A DNA stretch of 13,340 nucleotides. Origin: Lachnospiraceae bacterium (lineage in GTDB: Bacteria > Bacillota > Clostridia > Lachnospirales > Lachnospiraceae). How positions within the stretch are numbered: position 1 is the first letter of the stretch; every line of letters starts with the position of its first letter. Below the pieces are notes generated by a model. The model did no database searches and had not been told where the DNA came from. It saw nothing but the letters and a program-made list of their open reading frames with translations. The stretch covers positions 1-13,340 of the forward strand of contig JAFVEU010000016.1 of assembly GCA_017475845.1 (NCBI GenBank). Direction: 5' to 3'. A program made the position numbers and the translations under genes. This document shows positions 1 to 6,386 of this stretch, piece after piece.

Positions 1-81
1 GCAGCCGATGCCTGCGCTCCCGGCAACCCGAGACACGCAGAACTTTCCGACTTCGAAGAGATGTTCAGAAAACTCATGTAA
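1..81 (+). CDS. C-terminal end of an unrecognised protein (partial)
   Basis: The first reading frame is open from the window edge for 26 codons and stops at TAA 79-81. The visible C-terminus ends in a charged, amphipathic helix-like stretch (ELSDFEEMFRKLM). A perfect hairpin with a T-run follows about 40 bases after the stop (124-152), which fits a plus-strand gene ending here. I do not recognise the family from so few residues. The other plus-strand frames and at least one minus-strand frame are also open over this short stretch, so the frame choice rests on the protein-like C-terminus and the downstream terminator. Confidence 0.5.
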   Translation, partial: AADACAPGNPRHAELSDFEEMFRKLM

Positions 82-104
82 GTGGAGTGGTTTTTCTTTC
101 AGAA

Positions 105-159
105 AAATCACGTAACGATATGGCACTCCCCCTCGTTGAGGGGGAGTGTTTTGCGAAGC
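105..159. repeat. 55-bp direct repeat, copy 1
   Basis: This 55-bp block is repeated without mismatch at 254-308. It begins AAATCACGTAACGATATGG, carries a perfect 11-bp hairpin (124-148), and ends TTTTGCGAAGC. It lies in the intergenic space after the partial gene. In this copy the sequence continues so that TTTTGC pairs with GCAAAA across a GAA loop (149-163). Confidence 0.9.
124..152 (+). terminator. Hairpin with T-run, likely terminator of the partial gene
   Basis: CACTCCCCCTC (124-134) pairs perfectly with GAGGGGGAGTG (138-148) around a GTT loop, and TTTT follows at 149-152. The stem is strong and plus-oriented, so it can terminate the partial gene ending at 81. The T-run is short (four bases). 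The same structure recurs in the second repeat copy. Confidence 0.65.
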
Positions 160-163
160 AAAA

Positions 164-192
164 TTGAGTCCGGACCACAAGTCCGGACTCAA
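164..192. repeat. Perfect 12-bp inverted repeat
   Basis: TTGAGTCCGGAC (164-175) pairs without mismatch with GTCCGGACTCAA (181-192) around a CACAA loop. It directly abuts the two preceding hairpins (124-148 and 149-163), giving three contiguous stem-loops. There is no T-run, so it is not a standard terminator. A related GTCCGGACTT stretch sits at 322-331 inside the end of the GGDEF gene, which may be coincidence. Confidence 0.85.
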
Positions 193-200
193 CCCAACGA

Positions 201-254
201 GCAAAAATATCTTTAATGTTTTTGCGAGTCTGCTGAAAGTCAACAAAGTCAGCA
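201..254. repeat. Two weaker hairpins in the repeat cluster
   Basis: GCAAAAA (201-207) pairs with TTTTTGC (219-225) across 11 bases, and TGCTGA (231-236) pairs with TCAGCA (249-254) across 12 bases. They fill the space between the strong hairpins and the second 55-bp repeat, so nearly all of 124-297 can fold. Individually they are weak and could occur by chance. Confidence 0.4.
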
Positions 255-308
255 AATCACGTAACGATATGGCACTCCCCCTCGTTGAGGGGGAGTGTTT
301 TGCGAAGC
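254..308. repeat. 55-bp direct repeat, copy 2
   Basis: Identical to 105-159 over 55 bases. It ends eight bases before the stop codon of the minus-strand GGDEF gene. Identity breaks off immediately after GCGAAGC, so the small TTTTGC/GCAAAA hairpin of copy 1 cannot form fully here. A few bases upstream (TCAG before the A-run) are also shared, so the duplicated unit may extend slightly to the left. Start-to-start spacing is 149 bases. Confidence 0.9.
273..301. terminator. Second copy of the 11-bp hairpin, between convergent genes
   Basis: Same stem and GTT loop as at 124-148, at 273-297, followed by TTTT at 298-301 on the plus strand. It lies just past the stop of the minus-strand GGDEF gene. 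Read on the minus strand the stem is followed by CCATATCG rather than a T-run. It is therefore a plus-oriented terminator by sequence, and any minus-strand terminator role would depend on the stem alone. Confidence 0.5.
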
Positions 309-316
309 CTCCGGGG

Positions 317-2755
317 TTACTGTCCGGACTTCAGTTTTTCCTTGTTTTCATACATTTTCTGGTCAGCCCGCTCAAATACGGAAGCCACGCTCTCATCACC
401 CTCATATCTGGACATGCCGCAGGCAATGACTACGTCGCCGGATCTCAGGGCTTCCGAATTGTGATCCTTTACTTTTCCCATAAGCTCTTCGAGGTTGTTA
501 TAATCCTCTCCCTGAACGATGACTGCAAACTCGTCGCCTCCTATGCGGAATACCGGACTTTTCTTGAAAATATCACAGATGACCTTGCAGGCACCTTTTA
601 AGTACCGGTCACCTGCTTTATGTCCTTTTGTGTCATTCACCTTCTTTAAATCGTTTACATCCATTATCACTATGGCAAAGCTCAGGTTATTATCCTTCCT
701 GATCTGCCGGTCCAGTGCTTCCTCCTTGTCCAGATAAGAATGCCTGTTCCTGATGCCGGTAAGGGAGTCTATAGTGGCTTCCTTCTGTGCCCTGGCCAGC
801 TTCTTTGCATAGTCCTCTTCCTGTTTCATTGAGGCATCGATATCATTTATCCCCATGATAAGCTGCTTTCCCGCAGCCTCTTCCACGATAGTCCCCTTAA
901 ACTGAACATATTTCGGCTCCCCATCTATCATCATGCGGAATGTCAATGAGAATATACCGTCCTTATCGATGATGGACAGGATCTCCTTCCTCGTGAACAT
1001 GCAGAGAACCCTCATAAGGTCCGGATCATATACCACACTGTAGAAACGTTCCCGGGAAGCGCTGAAAAAATCATCCCCTTCCTTCGGCACATCGAAACTG
1101 CTGAAGCCCTCCGAAGAGCTGAACAGGCGATAGCGCCCGGTTTCGGGATCCACGATATGGACACAGAGAAAGTCGCCCGCAAGGGCATTAAGCCTGGAGT
1201 ATGCGATATGCTCTTCCCGGATCCTTTCAGCTGTCTTCTGCTGCTTCATCTCCTCGTCCACGTTTGTTATCCCGATTATGATGAACTTTTCATCATCCTC
1301 CATCCGGGAGATCTTCATGGTGACGTAACTGGGACTGCCGTCAACAAGGAGGCGGTATGTAATGATAAGGGTCTTGTTCCGGTCCAGTGTGCTACTCAGT
1401 TTTTCACGGTCCAGTGTATCAAGAACGATGCTCCTGTCCTCCGGATAGACTGCATTCTCAACCTCCTGTGCTGCAGATTCAAAGAAATCTTCTCCCCGTC
1501 TGGCTTCCGAAAGCATTCCGGTGTCTTTATCCGTGTGATATTCGATATATTCTCCGTTTTCGGTATTTACATAGTAGAGATCTTCATAGCCTCTGGCCAG
1601 CGCCTGGGCGATGTGGGTATAGATGATACCGGTACTTCTGGCTTTTTCGTAAGCTTCCTTAGTGGTGGCATTTTCTCTTTGGATCCTGACTGTGTCTGTC
1701 ACATCCTGGCACATTCCGAGGATACAGAGTTTTCCCGATCCATCTATGAATTTAAGCTTCGTGGTCTGGAACTGCCTCTGGTTTCCTGCCGCATCCGGTA
1801 CGTCCTCAAAAAAGATATAGGGTTCATCCATGGACTTCGCCATGCGGTCATCCTCCATGAAATGACTGGCGGTCACGCTGTCGAAGATCTCTACATCCGT
1901 AAGTCCTATGACTCCGTCCGGATCCTTCTTGTGGGCATACTCCGCAAATGCCTGATTGCAGGCCAGATATATCCCGGTTTCGGCATCCTTGGAAAAGCTC
2001 AGGGCGGGCATGTTATCCAGCAGTGAAGAAATGGACTGCTTCAGATCTTTTATTTTGGCGGCCTCTTTAAGCTCGCCTCTGTATTTTTCCTTCTCATCCC
2101 CGATAACAAAGGCACGGAGAAGACAGGTGCCAAGGAGAAACGCTATGGCATAGAGGGGAAGATAGGGGAACCAGATCTGGATAAAGAAGAAAATGGACAT
2201 GATCAGTCCAAACAGTCCCACTGTACGGTATCTTCCAATCCCGGCTTCTGTTTTCTGCTTCCGTATGATGGATGAAAGGGAATAGCAGGAGAGCAGGAGG
2301 AGCAATAGTACCTGCGCTGCGAGAACGGCATATCTGACGCCGAGGGCTCTATATACACAGCTGCTGTCCACTGTAAAAAGAACCGGATAAAAAACATTGA
2401 CAAGAGTAAGGATCGTCACGGAGCCGGCAATGAACCTGCCCGAATACAGAAAGAATTTTCCGAATCCGCTGTCTTCTTCCAGATATGTGACTACATACTG
2501 TGTCCATAACAGTACTCCGCAGGCCATTGTTATAAAGTACAAAGAAGTGTCGGCAAAAAGGAGCACGGGAAGCTTCATGCTTTCCAGCATACCCCATAAG
2601 GCATCAGTAACATAAAAGAAAAGCACCGAAAAAAGAAACTGCCTGTATACTCTCCAGGCAGGCAGACTGAAAGCCCTGTTCCGGTTTAAGAGTATATCCT
2701 GGTTTTCTATGATGAGGATCAAAAATGCGAGAAGTCCAATGGCAGAATAATACAT
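317..2755 (-). CDS. Membrane sensor diguanylate cyclase (7TM, PAS-like repeats, GGDEF)
   Basis: This 812-residue protein should make c-di-GMP from two GTP at the cytoplasmic membrane. About seven hydrophobic helices span residues 1-217. A PAS-like domain follows at about 240-360, then two similar PAS-like blocks at about 385-505 and 515-645, then GGDEF at about 650-805. The active-site motif RIGGDEF (GGDEF at 739-743) and the first metal aspartate (D699 in IVIMDVND) are present. The inhibitory-site RxxD expected five residues before GGDEF reads FKKS (730-733), so product inhibition through that site is probably absent. The start ATG has AAAGGA five bases upstream, with GAGGAG further out. It lies 80 bases downstream of the capA-like gene on the same strand, with no clear terminator between, so it may be co-transcribed and also have its own promoter. 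The sensed signal is unknown. Confidence 0.93.
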   Translation of the reverse strand: MYYSAIGLLAFLILIIENQDILLNRNRAFSLPAWRVYRQFLFSVLFFYVTDALWGMLESMKLPVLLFADTSLYFITMACGVLLWTQYVVTYLEEDSGFGKFFLYSGRFIAGSVTILTLVNVFYPVLFTVDSSCVYRALGVRYAVLAAQVLLLLLLSCYSLSSIIRKQKTEAGIGRYRTVGLFGLIMSIFFFIQIWFPYLPLYAIAFLLGTCLLRAFVIGDEKEKYRGELKEAAKIKDLKQSISSLLDNMPALSFSKDAETGIYLACNQAFAEYAHKKDPDGVIGLTDVEIFDSVTASHFMEDDRMAKSMDEPYIFFEDVPDAAGNQRQFQTTKLKFIDGSGKLCILGMCQDVTDTVRIQRENATTKEAYEKARSTGIIYTHIAQALARGYEDLYYVNTENGEYIEYHTDKDTGMLSEARRGEDFFESAAQEVENAVYPEDRSIVLDTLDREKLSSTLDRNKTLIITYRLLVDGSPSYVTMKISRMEDDEKFIIIGITNVDEEMKQQKTAERIREEHIAYSRLNALAGDFLCVHIVDPETGRYRLFSSSEGFSSFDVPKEGDDFFSASRERFYSVVYDPDLMRVLCMFTRKEILSIIDKDGIFSLTFRMMIDGEPKYVQFKGTIVEEAAGKQLIMGINDIDASMKQEEDYAKKLARAQKEATIDSLTGIRNRHSYLDKEEALDRQIRKDNNLSFAIVIMDVNDLKKVNDTKGHKAGDRYLKGACKVICDIFKKSPVFRIGGDEFAVIVQGEDYNNLEELMGKVKDHNSEALRSGDVVIACGMSRYEGDESVASVFERADQKMYENKEKLKSGQ

Positions 2756-2771
2756 AGCGATCCTTTCTCCT

Positions 2772-2796
2772 CTGTAGTGTTATTAGTATACTACAG
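2772..2796. promoter_or_regulatory. Dyad overlapping a candidate promoter of the GGDEF gene
   Basis: CTGTAGT (2772-2778) and ACTACAG (2790-2796) form a perfect 7-bp inverted repeat across 11 bases, and the interior holds the palindrome AGTATACT (2785-2792). On the minus strand a TATACT -10-like hexamer lies in the dyad, with TTTACC 17 bases upstream as a partial -35. A TTGACT also lies upstream but at too short a spacing (10 bases). The layout suits an operator over a promoter. It could also be a 5' UTR hairpin. Confidence 0.4.
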
Positions 2797-2835
2797 AAAC
2801 AGTCAAGGGTAAAACCGCTTTTTTGAGACCTTCTC

Positions 2836-4149
2836 TCACCTTTTTTTCACGTACCCTTCCCCGTCTATGTCCACATTTTCCGTGGACCAGTTCCTCATCT
2901 TTTCCAGTATACCCGCATATTCCCCTGACCCCGGGGGAAGTGCGTGGGTGTAACAGCCTTTCTGCAGACAGGGTATGAACTGCAGTGATTCCAGCCTCTT
3001 ATCCCTTATTACCGCTTCCACAAGGCAGGTGTCCAATGTCTTGGAGCTGAACCAGTAATTTCCGAGACTGTAGAATACAGGGACATCATCTATATAGGTG
3101 ATCCCCTGGAGCACATGGGGGTGGTCCCCGATTATGAGGTCAGCCCCGGCATCGACGTAAGCCTTTGCAAGCTCTGTCTGGGCAGCCTCGTAAACGTTTG
3201 TGTTTTCGCTTCCCCAGTGGACGTATACTATGACGAAGTCGCTGTTTTCCTTCGCGTTTCCGATAACAGTCAGGAACTTTTCAGGCTCCAGGGTCCTTAG
3301 GACTCCGGGACTGTCATCCGTGGCCTCCCTTGTGTCCGGCGGGAGACTCCGCTCTATCTGGGTAGCGGATACAAAGGCGATCTTCATGCCTCCGGCGATG
3401 AAATATACGGGACGCATTGCCTCCTTTAGGTCATGACCGGCTCCCACATAGGGGATCCCGGCACCGTCAAGGGTGTCAAAGGTGTCAAGGAGAGCATCTT
3501 CCCCGTGGTCAAAGGCGTGGTTGTTGGCAAGACTCACGATGTCCGCTCCGAGATCCTTCATATAGCGGACGGTTTCCGGACGGGCCCGGAAGGTGAACTT
3601 CTTATTGGGCAGGGGAGTTCCCCTGCTGCTGTAAGGGAATTCGTTGTTTATCATGAAAATATCCGCATCATTGCTCCTTTTTATAAGAACGGGATCAATG
3701 GAGGAGGATATTTCGCCGCCTCTGCTCCGGAGTGAATTCATGATGGCATATCTGTCATCGAAATTGATATCGCCGGCAAAGTCTATTACCACCCTTCCGG
3801 GTTCCTTAACGCTCTTTAAGTAGATACCGTTTTCGGACACATCCTCTTCCGAGAGGACATATCCTTCAAATGAAGGGGGTTCCTCTTCCACGGTAGCGGC
3901 CTCTTCCTGAAGAGGTTCCGCTATGGTCTCCTCAACCGGGATATTGATGACACCGCTCTCCTCTTTTTCGGGAGCCTCTTTTTCGGGAGTCTCCTTTTCC
4001 GTAGGTCTTCCGGAACCGTCAAGTACTATGGGCGCTTCGGCGGCGGGCTTTTCCTGTGCTTCTGGAGAAGCCGGGGTTTCGGATACTGTCCCGCATGAGC
4101 ATATGAGAGCGGCAAGTGATATTATTGTTAAAAACAGCGGTTTTCTCAT
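2836..4149 (-). CDS. CapA/PgsA-family lipoprotein (poly-gamma-glutamate or capsule-type)
   Basis: This 437-residue protein has a lipoprotein signal: a basic start, a hydrophobic stretch, and a lipobox-like ICS before C19. A long Glu/Pro-rich linker (about 25-115) includes three PEKE repeats. The CapA (calcineurin-like metallophosphoesterase) domain follows at about 120-370. Motifs visible are DFAGDINF (123-130), NNE (168-170), LANNHAFDHG (207-216), VHWG (310-313), GDHPHVLQG (341-349) and YSLGNYWF (360-367). Family members are tied to poly-gamma-glutamate or capsule synthesis and export, but no capB, capC or pgs partner genes are in view, so the polymer is unknown. It should be anchored outside the cell membrane. 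The start has no convincing ribosome binding site; a six-codon ORF ends overlapping its ATG. It is divergent from the EAL gene and followed by the GGDEF gene. Confidence 0.88.
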   Translation of the reverse strand: MRKPLFLTIISLAALICSCGTVSETPASPEAQEKPAAEAPIVLDGSGRPTEKETPEKEAPEKEESGVINIPVEETIAEPLQEEAATVEEEPPSFEGYVLSEEDVSENGIYLKSVKEPGRVVIDFAGDINFDDRYAIMNSLRSRGGEISSSIDPVLIKRSNDADIFMINNEFPYSSRGTPLPNKKFTFRARPETVRYMKDLGADIVSLANNHAFDHGEDALLDTFDTLDGAGIPYVGAGHDLKEAMRPVYFIAGGMKIAFVSATQIERSLPPDTREATDDSPGVLRTLEPEKFLTVIGNAKENSDFVIVYVHWGSENTNVYEAAQTELAKAYVDAGADLIIGDHPHVLQGITYIDDVPVFYSLGNYWFSSKTLDTCLVEAVIRDKRLESLQFIPCLQKGCYTHALPPGSGEYAGILEKMRNWSTENVDIDGEGYVKKR

Positions 4150-4166
4150 GTCTTAAAAGATATCAT
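4146..4166 (-). other. Six-codon ORF overlapping the start of the CapA-family gene
   Basis: On the minus strand, ATG at 4166-4164 opens six codons (MISFKT) and stops at TGA 4148-4146, sharing ATGA with the start codon of the CapA-family gene. That gene lacks a clear Shine-Dalgarno sequence, so coupling through this minicistron is conceivable. The short ORF has no strong ribosome binding site either (only CGGG nearby). Chance occurrence is quite possible. Confidence 0.2.
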
Positions 4167-4202
4167 AAACCCGCTGTCCAATGCAATCCGGGAGGGAAAC
4201 TG

Positions 4203-4230
4203 TTGTAAAGCGGCGGTAAACTGATATAAT
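4203..4230 (+). promoter_or_regulatory. Extended -10 promoter of the EAL gene
   Basis: TTGTAA (4203-4208) is separated by 16 bases from a consensus TATAAT (4225-4230), and TGA immediately precedes the -10, giving the extended TGnTATAAT form. Transcription should start near 4237, leaving a leader of about 53 bases before the ATG at 4290. GGAG (4282-4285) lies four bases before the start. Confidence 0.8.
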
Positions 4231-4254
4231 ACAGTACAGGGAGACCGCCGGTAA
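4226..4254 (-). promoter_or_regulatory. Candidate divergent promoter for the CapA-family gene
   Basis: Read on the minus strand, TATTAT (4231-4226) matches the -10 consensus in five of six places. TTACCG (4254-4249) lies 17 bases upstream as a poor -35 (three of six). The -10 overlaps the TATAAT of the divergent plus-strand promoter, so both genes could be driven from one AT-rich core. The resulting leader of the CapA-family gene would be about 70 bases. Confidence 0.4.
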
Positions 4255-4289
4255 CAGGGAATCTGTGTCATCGACGGCGTTGGAGTATT

Positions 4290-6269
4290 ATGGGACAGAT
4301 ATTATTCTTTGACTATTGTGCACTTCCTATATATTTACTGATAATCTTTACGATCTTTGTGCGTAAGACCACAAAGGGCTCCAGCAATGTACTCTATATT
4401 TTTCTTACAGTATTCCTCACACTTACAACCATCATAGATATCCTGGCGGAATGCTACGGCGCCTTTCTGCCCTTTTCAGAGACCGAGCTATTCTTTTTCG
4501 ATGTCATGTCCTTTGCCTATCTGGTACTAAGGAACATAAGCGGAGTGATATATGTATTGTTTATCATTACATATACCAGGACCATGTACCGCTTTAAGAG
4601 CAAAAAAGTGCGGTTTCTTTTCTTCGTTCCGGAGCTTATCGTTCTGCTCGCACTCTTTACCAATCCCATTCACCGGAAGATATATACGGTGAGTGCCGAG
4701 ACCGGCTACAGCAGGGGACCGTATATCATGCTGCTGTATCTGGTGGCTTTGATCTATGCTGTTTTCGGCAGCGCATACCTTGTTTATTGCAGAAAGTTTA
4801 TTGAGACCAGAATATGGATGGCCCTTCTTTCCATGTATCTCCTGACCTTTCTGGCGGTTATCTGGCAGCTCCTTTATCCGAGGTGGCTTGTGGAGATGTA
4901 TTCCTCGGCCATAGCCTGTCTGATGATAACCCTTCTCGTATTAAGGCCGGAGGAGATCACGGACACCTCCGTGGGGCTTCCGGGCTGGCAGGCCTACAAA
5001 GCGGAGCTTCATAAGATAGTAACGGTCAGGCATCCGGTGCAGATACTCGTCCTGCGTTATATGAACGGAGGCAATATAAGGGCTTATATCGGGGAAGAGG
5101 CTTATCAGGATTATGTAAGGAAGATAGCGGGAATATTAATTTCATTCCTTCGCTCCATAGATGACAGCGTCGAGCTTTTCTATGAAGGGCCCGGCACCCT
5201 GTACTGTGTTCTGGAAGGGGAGAGTGAGGAATATGATATCCTTCCGGACATTGACAGGTTAAGGCAGATCGTAAGTGAGAATACACGGGAATATGAGGCT
5301 GCCGGAGTCCGCATGGAAGGCCAGATCTGTTCCATCATGTATCCCGGGGATGCAGACAGTGAGGAAGAGATCATCCGCCTGGGACATGAATTTACAAACC
5401 TTATCCCCCCGGCACAGATCTATGTAAAAGCCACGGAGTTTGTGGGTACGACGGACTACGAGATCGGAACCCGCATGGATGTAATATTGAATAAAGCCAT
5501 CACCGAGAAGAAATTTGAGATGTATTACCAGCCCATTTATTCCCTGAAGGAAAAACGCTTTATATCTGCCGAGGCATTGGTTAGACTATGGGATGACACT
5601 TACGGACCCATCCCACCGGGATTGTTCATCCCCGCGGCGGAAAGAATGGGGCTTATGCCTCCCATAGGGGATTATGTACTGGAATCCGTGTTCCGCTTTA
5701 TAGCCGATAACGATCTGAAAGCCATGGGACTTGATTATATAGAGATCAACCTCTCCGTGGCACAGTGCCTGCAGGAGAACTTTCCCGACAGGATAAAGGA
5801 GCTGGGGGACAGGTATGGGATAAACCCGGAGCAGGTGAATTTTGAGATCACGGAAACAAGCTATGATGATATGGGATCGAACGGGGAAAAGAATATACGG
5901 CAGCTGATGGAAATGGGCTACAGTTTTTCCCTGGATGACTACGGCACGGGATATTCCAACATAAGGAGGCTTTCCAAGCTGCCCATGAAGATAATAAAGA
6001 TAGATAAAGGACTCATAGACGATCTCGGCACGGAATCGGGGAAAAGGATAATAAAGAATGTCATCAGAATGATGAAGGACATAGATAAGGAACTGGTGGC
6101 GGAAGGAGTCGAGTCGGAGGAGGAAGTGAGCCTCCTTTCGGAGCTTGACTGTGACTTTATCCAGGGCTTCTATTTCTCAAAGCCGCTGCCGGTAAAGGAA
6201 TTTGTGAGCCGGATAGGAAAAGCCTATGAAAAAAAACGGTCCTCCGACCCCTTGACACCGGTGATCTGA
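4290..6269 (+). CDS. Membrane c-di-GMP phosphodiesterase (7TM, degenerate GGDEF, EAL)
   Basis: This 659-residue protein should hydrolyse c-di-GMP to pGpG at the membrane. About seven hydrophobic helices occupy residues 11-218, a topology like that of the GGDEF protein encoded at 317-2755. Residues about 228-385 look like a GGDEF domain that has lost catalysis: the signature region reads YEGPGTLY (298-305). The EAL domain covers about 393-645 and keeps the expected residues: E428 (EALVR), N487 (IEINLS), E519 (FEITET), D549-D550 (DDYGTGYSN), K570 (IIKID), E605 (VAEGVES) and Q625 (QGFYF). It is therefore probably an active phosphodiesterase, with the degenerate GGDEF domain a possible GTP-binding regulatory unit. 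It has an extended -10 promoter upstream. The -35 of the rplJ promoter lies inside its last codons. Confidence 0.93.
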   Translation: MGQILFFDYCALPIYLLIIFTIFVRKTTKGSSNVLYIFLTVFLTLTTIIDILAECYGAFLPFSETELFFFDVMSFAYLVLRNISGVIYVLFIITYTRTMYRFKSKKVRFLFFVPELIVLLALFTNPIHRKIYTVSAETGYSRGPYIMLLYLVALIYAVFGSAYLVYCRKFIETRIWMALLSMYLLTFLAVIWQLLYPRWLVEMYSSAIACLMITLLVLRPEEITDTSVGLPGWQAYKAELHKIVTVRHPVQILVLRYMNGGNIRAYIGEEAYQDYVRKIAGILISFLRSIDDSVELFYEGPGTLYCVLEGESEEYDILPDIDRLRQIVSENTREYEAAGVRMEGQICSIMYPGDADSEEEIIRLGHEFTNLIPPAQIYVKATEFVGTTDYEIGTRMDVILNKAITEKKFEMYYQPIYSLKEKRFISAEALVRLWDDTYGPIPPGLFIPAAERMGLMPPIGDYVLESVFRFIADNDLKAMGLDYIEINLSVAQCLQENFPDRIKELGDRYGINPEQVNFEITETSYDDMGSNGEKNIRQLMEMGYSFSLDDYGTGYSNIRRLSKLPMKIIKIDKGLIDDLGTESGKRIIKNVIRMMKDIDKELVAEGVESEEEVSLLSELDCDFIQGFYFSKPLPVKEFVSRIGKAYEKKRSSDPLTPVI

Positions 6270-6280
6270 TATGATAATCT
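6252..6280 (+). promoter_or_regulatory. Promoter of the rplJL operon, embedded in the end of the EAL gene
   Basis: A perfect TTGACA (6252-6257) overlaps the last codons of the EAL gene. The best -10 is uncertain: GATAAT (6273-6278) is five of six but only 15 bases away, TAATCT (6275-6280) has 17-base spacing but a poor match, and TGATATGAT (6267-6275) has an extended -10 form. Start of transcription should fall near 6285-6288, directly before the L10 leader structure. Confidence 0.65.
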
Positions 6281-6287
6281 TCTCTTC

Positions 6288-6370
6288 GCCCTTATAAATG
6301 GGCAGCCGAAGACAGCAGGTGCGGAAACGCATAAGTGCAGCATGTACGCCTGCCGAGGACAGATAAGAGT
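6288..6370 (+). ncRNA. L10 leader RNA (ribosomal protein L10-L12 autoregulation)
   Basis: The core GCCGAAGACAGCAGG ... CCTGCCGAGGACAG is characteristic of the Firmicute L10 leader that precedes rplJ. GCAGG (6315-6319) pairs with CCTGC (6349-6353) and encloses a hairpin with a GAAA loop (GCG 6321-6323, CGC 6328-6330) and a second one, GTGCA (6335-6339) with TGTAC (6343-6347). A further stem, GCCC (6288-6291) with GGGC (6300-6303), lies at the 5' end. In the family, the L10(L12)4 complex binds this RNA and reduces expression of its own operon by transcription attenuation, as shown in Bacillus subtilis. The terminator that would execute this follows at 6387. Boundaries are approximate. Confidence 0.85.
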
Positions 6371-6386
6371 TTATTTGGACTTTTAC

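Noticed and set aside
105..308. CRISPR array
   Set aside because: There are only two copies, with a 94-base gap that is itself palindromic, and no cas genes.
146..601. Plus-strand open frame of 151 codons
   Set aside because: It runs through the repeat hairpins and the antisense of the GGDEF domain, whose minus-strand reading is clearly a known family.
1157..2026. Plus-strand open frame of 289 codons
   Set aside because: It lies wholly antisense to the PAS-like region of the cyclase and has no recognisable domain or binding site.
2806..2838. Terminator between the CapA-family gene and the cyclase gene
   Set aside because: Only a five-base-pair stem is found, and on the minus strand it is followed by A bases, not a T-run.
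4237..4289. c-di-GMP riboswitch in the leader of the EAL gene
   Set aside because: The leader is only about 53 bases and lacks the conserved core of the known c-di-GMP aptamers.
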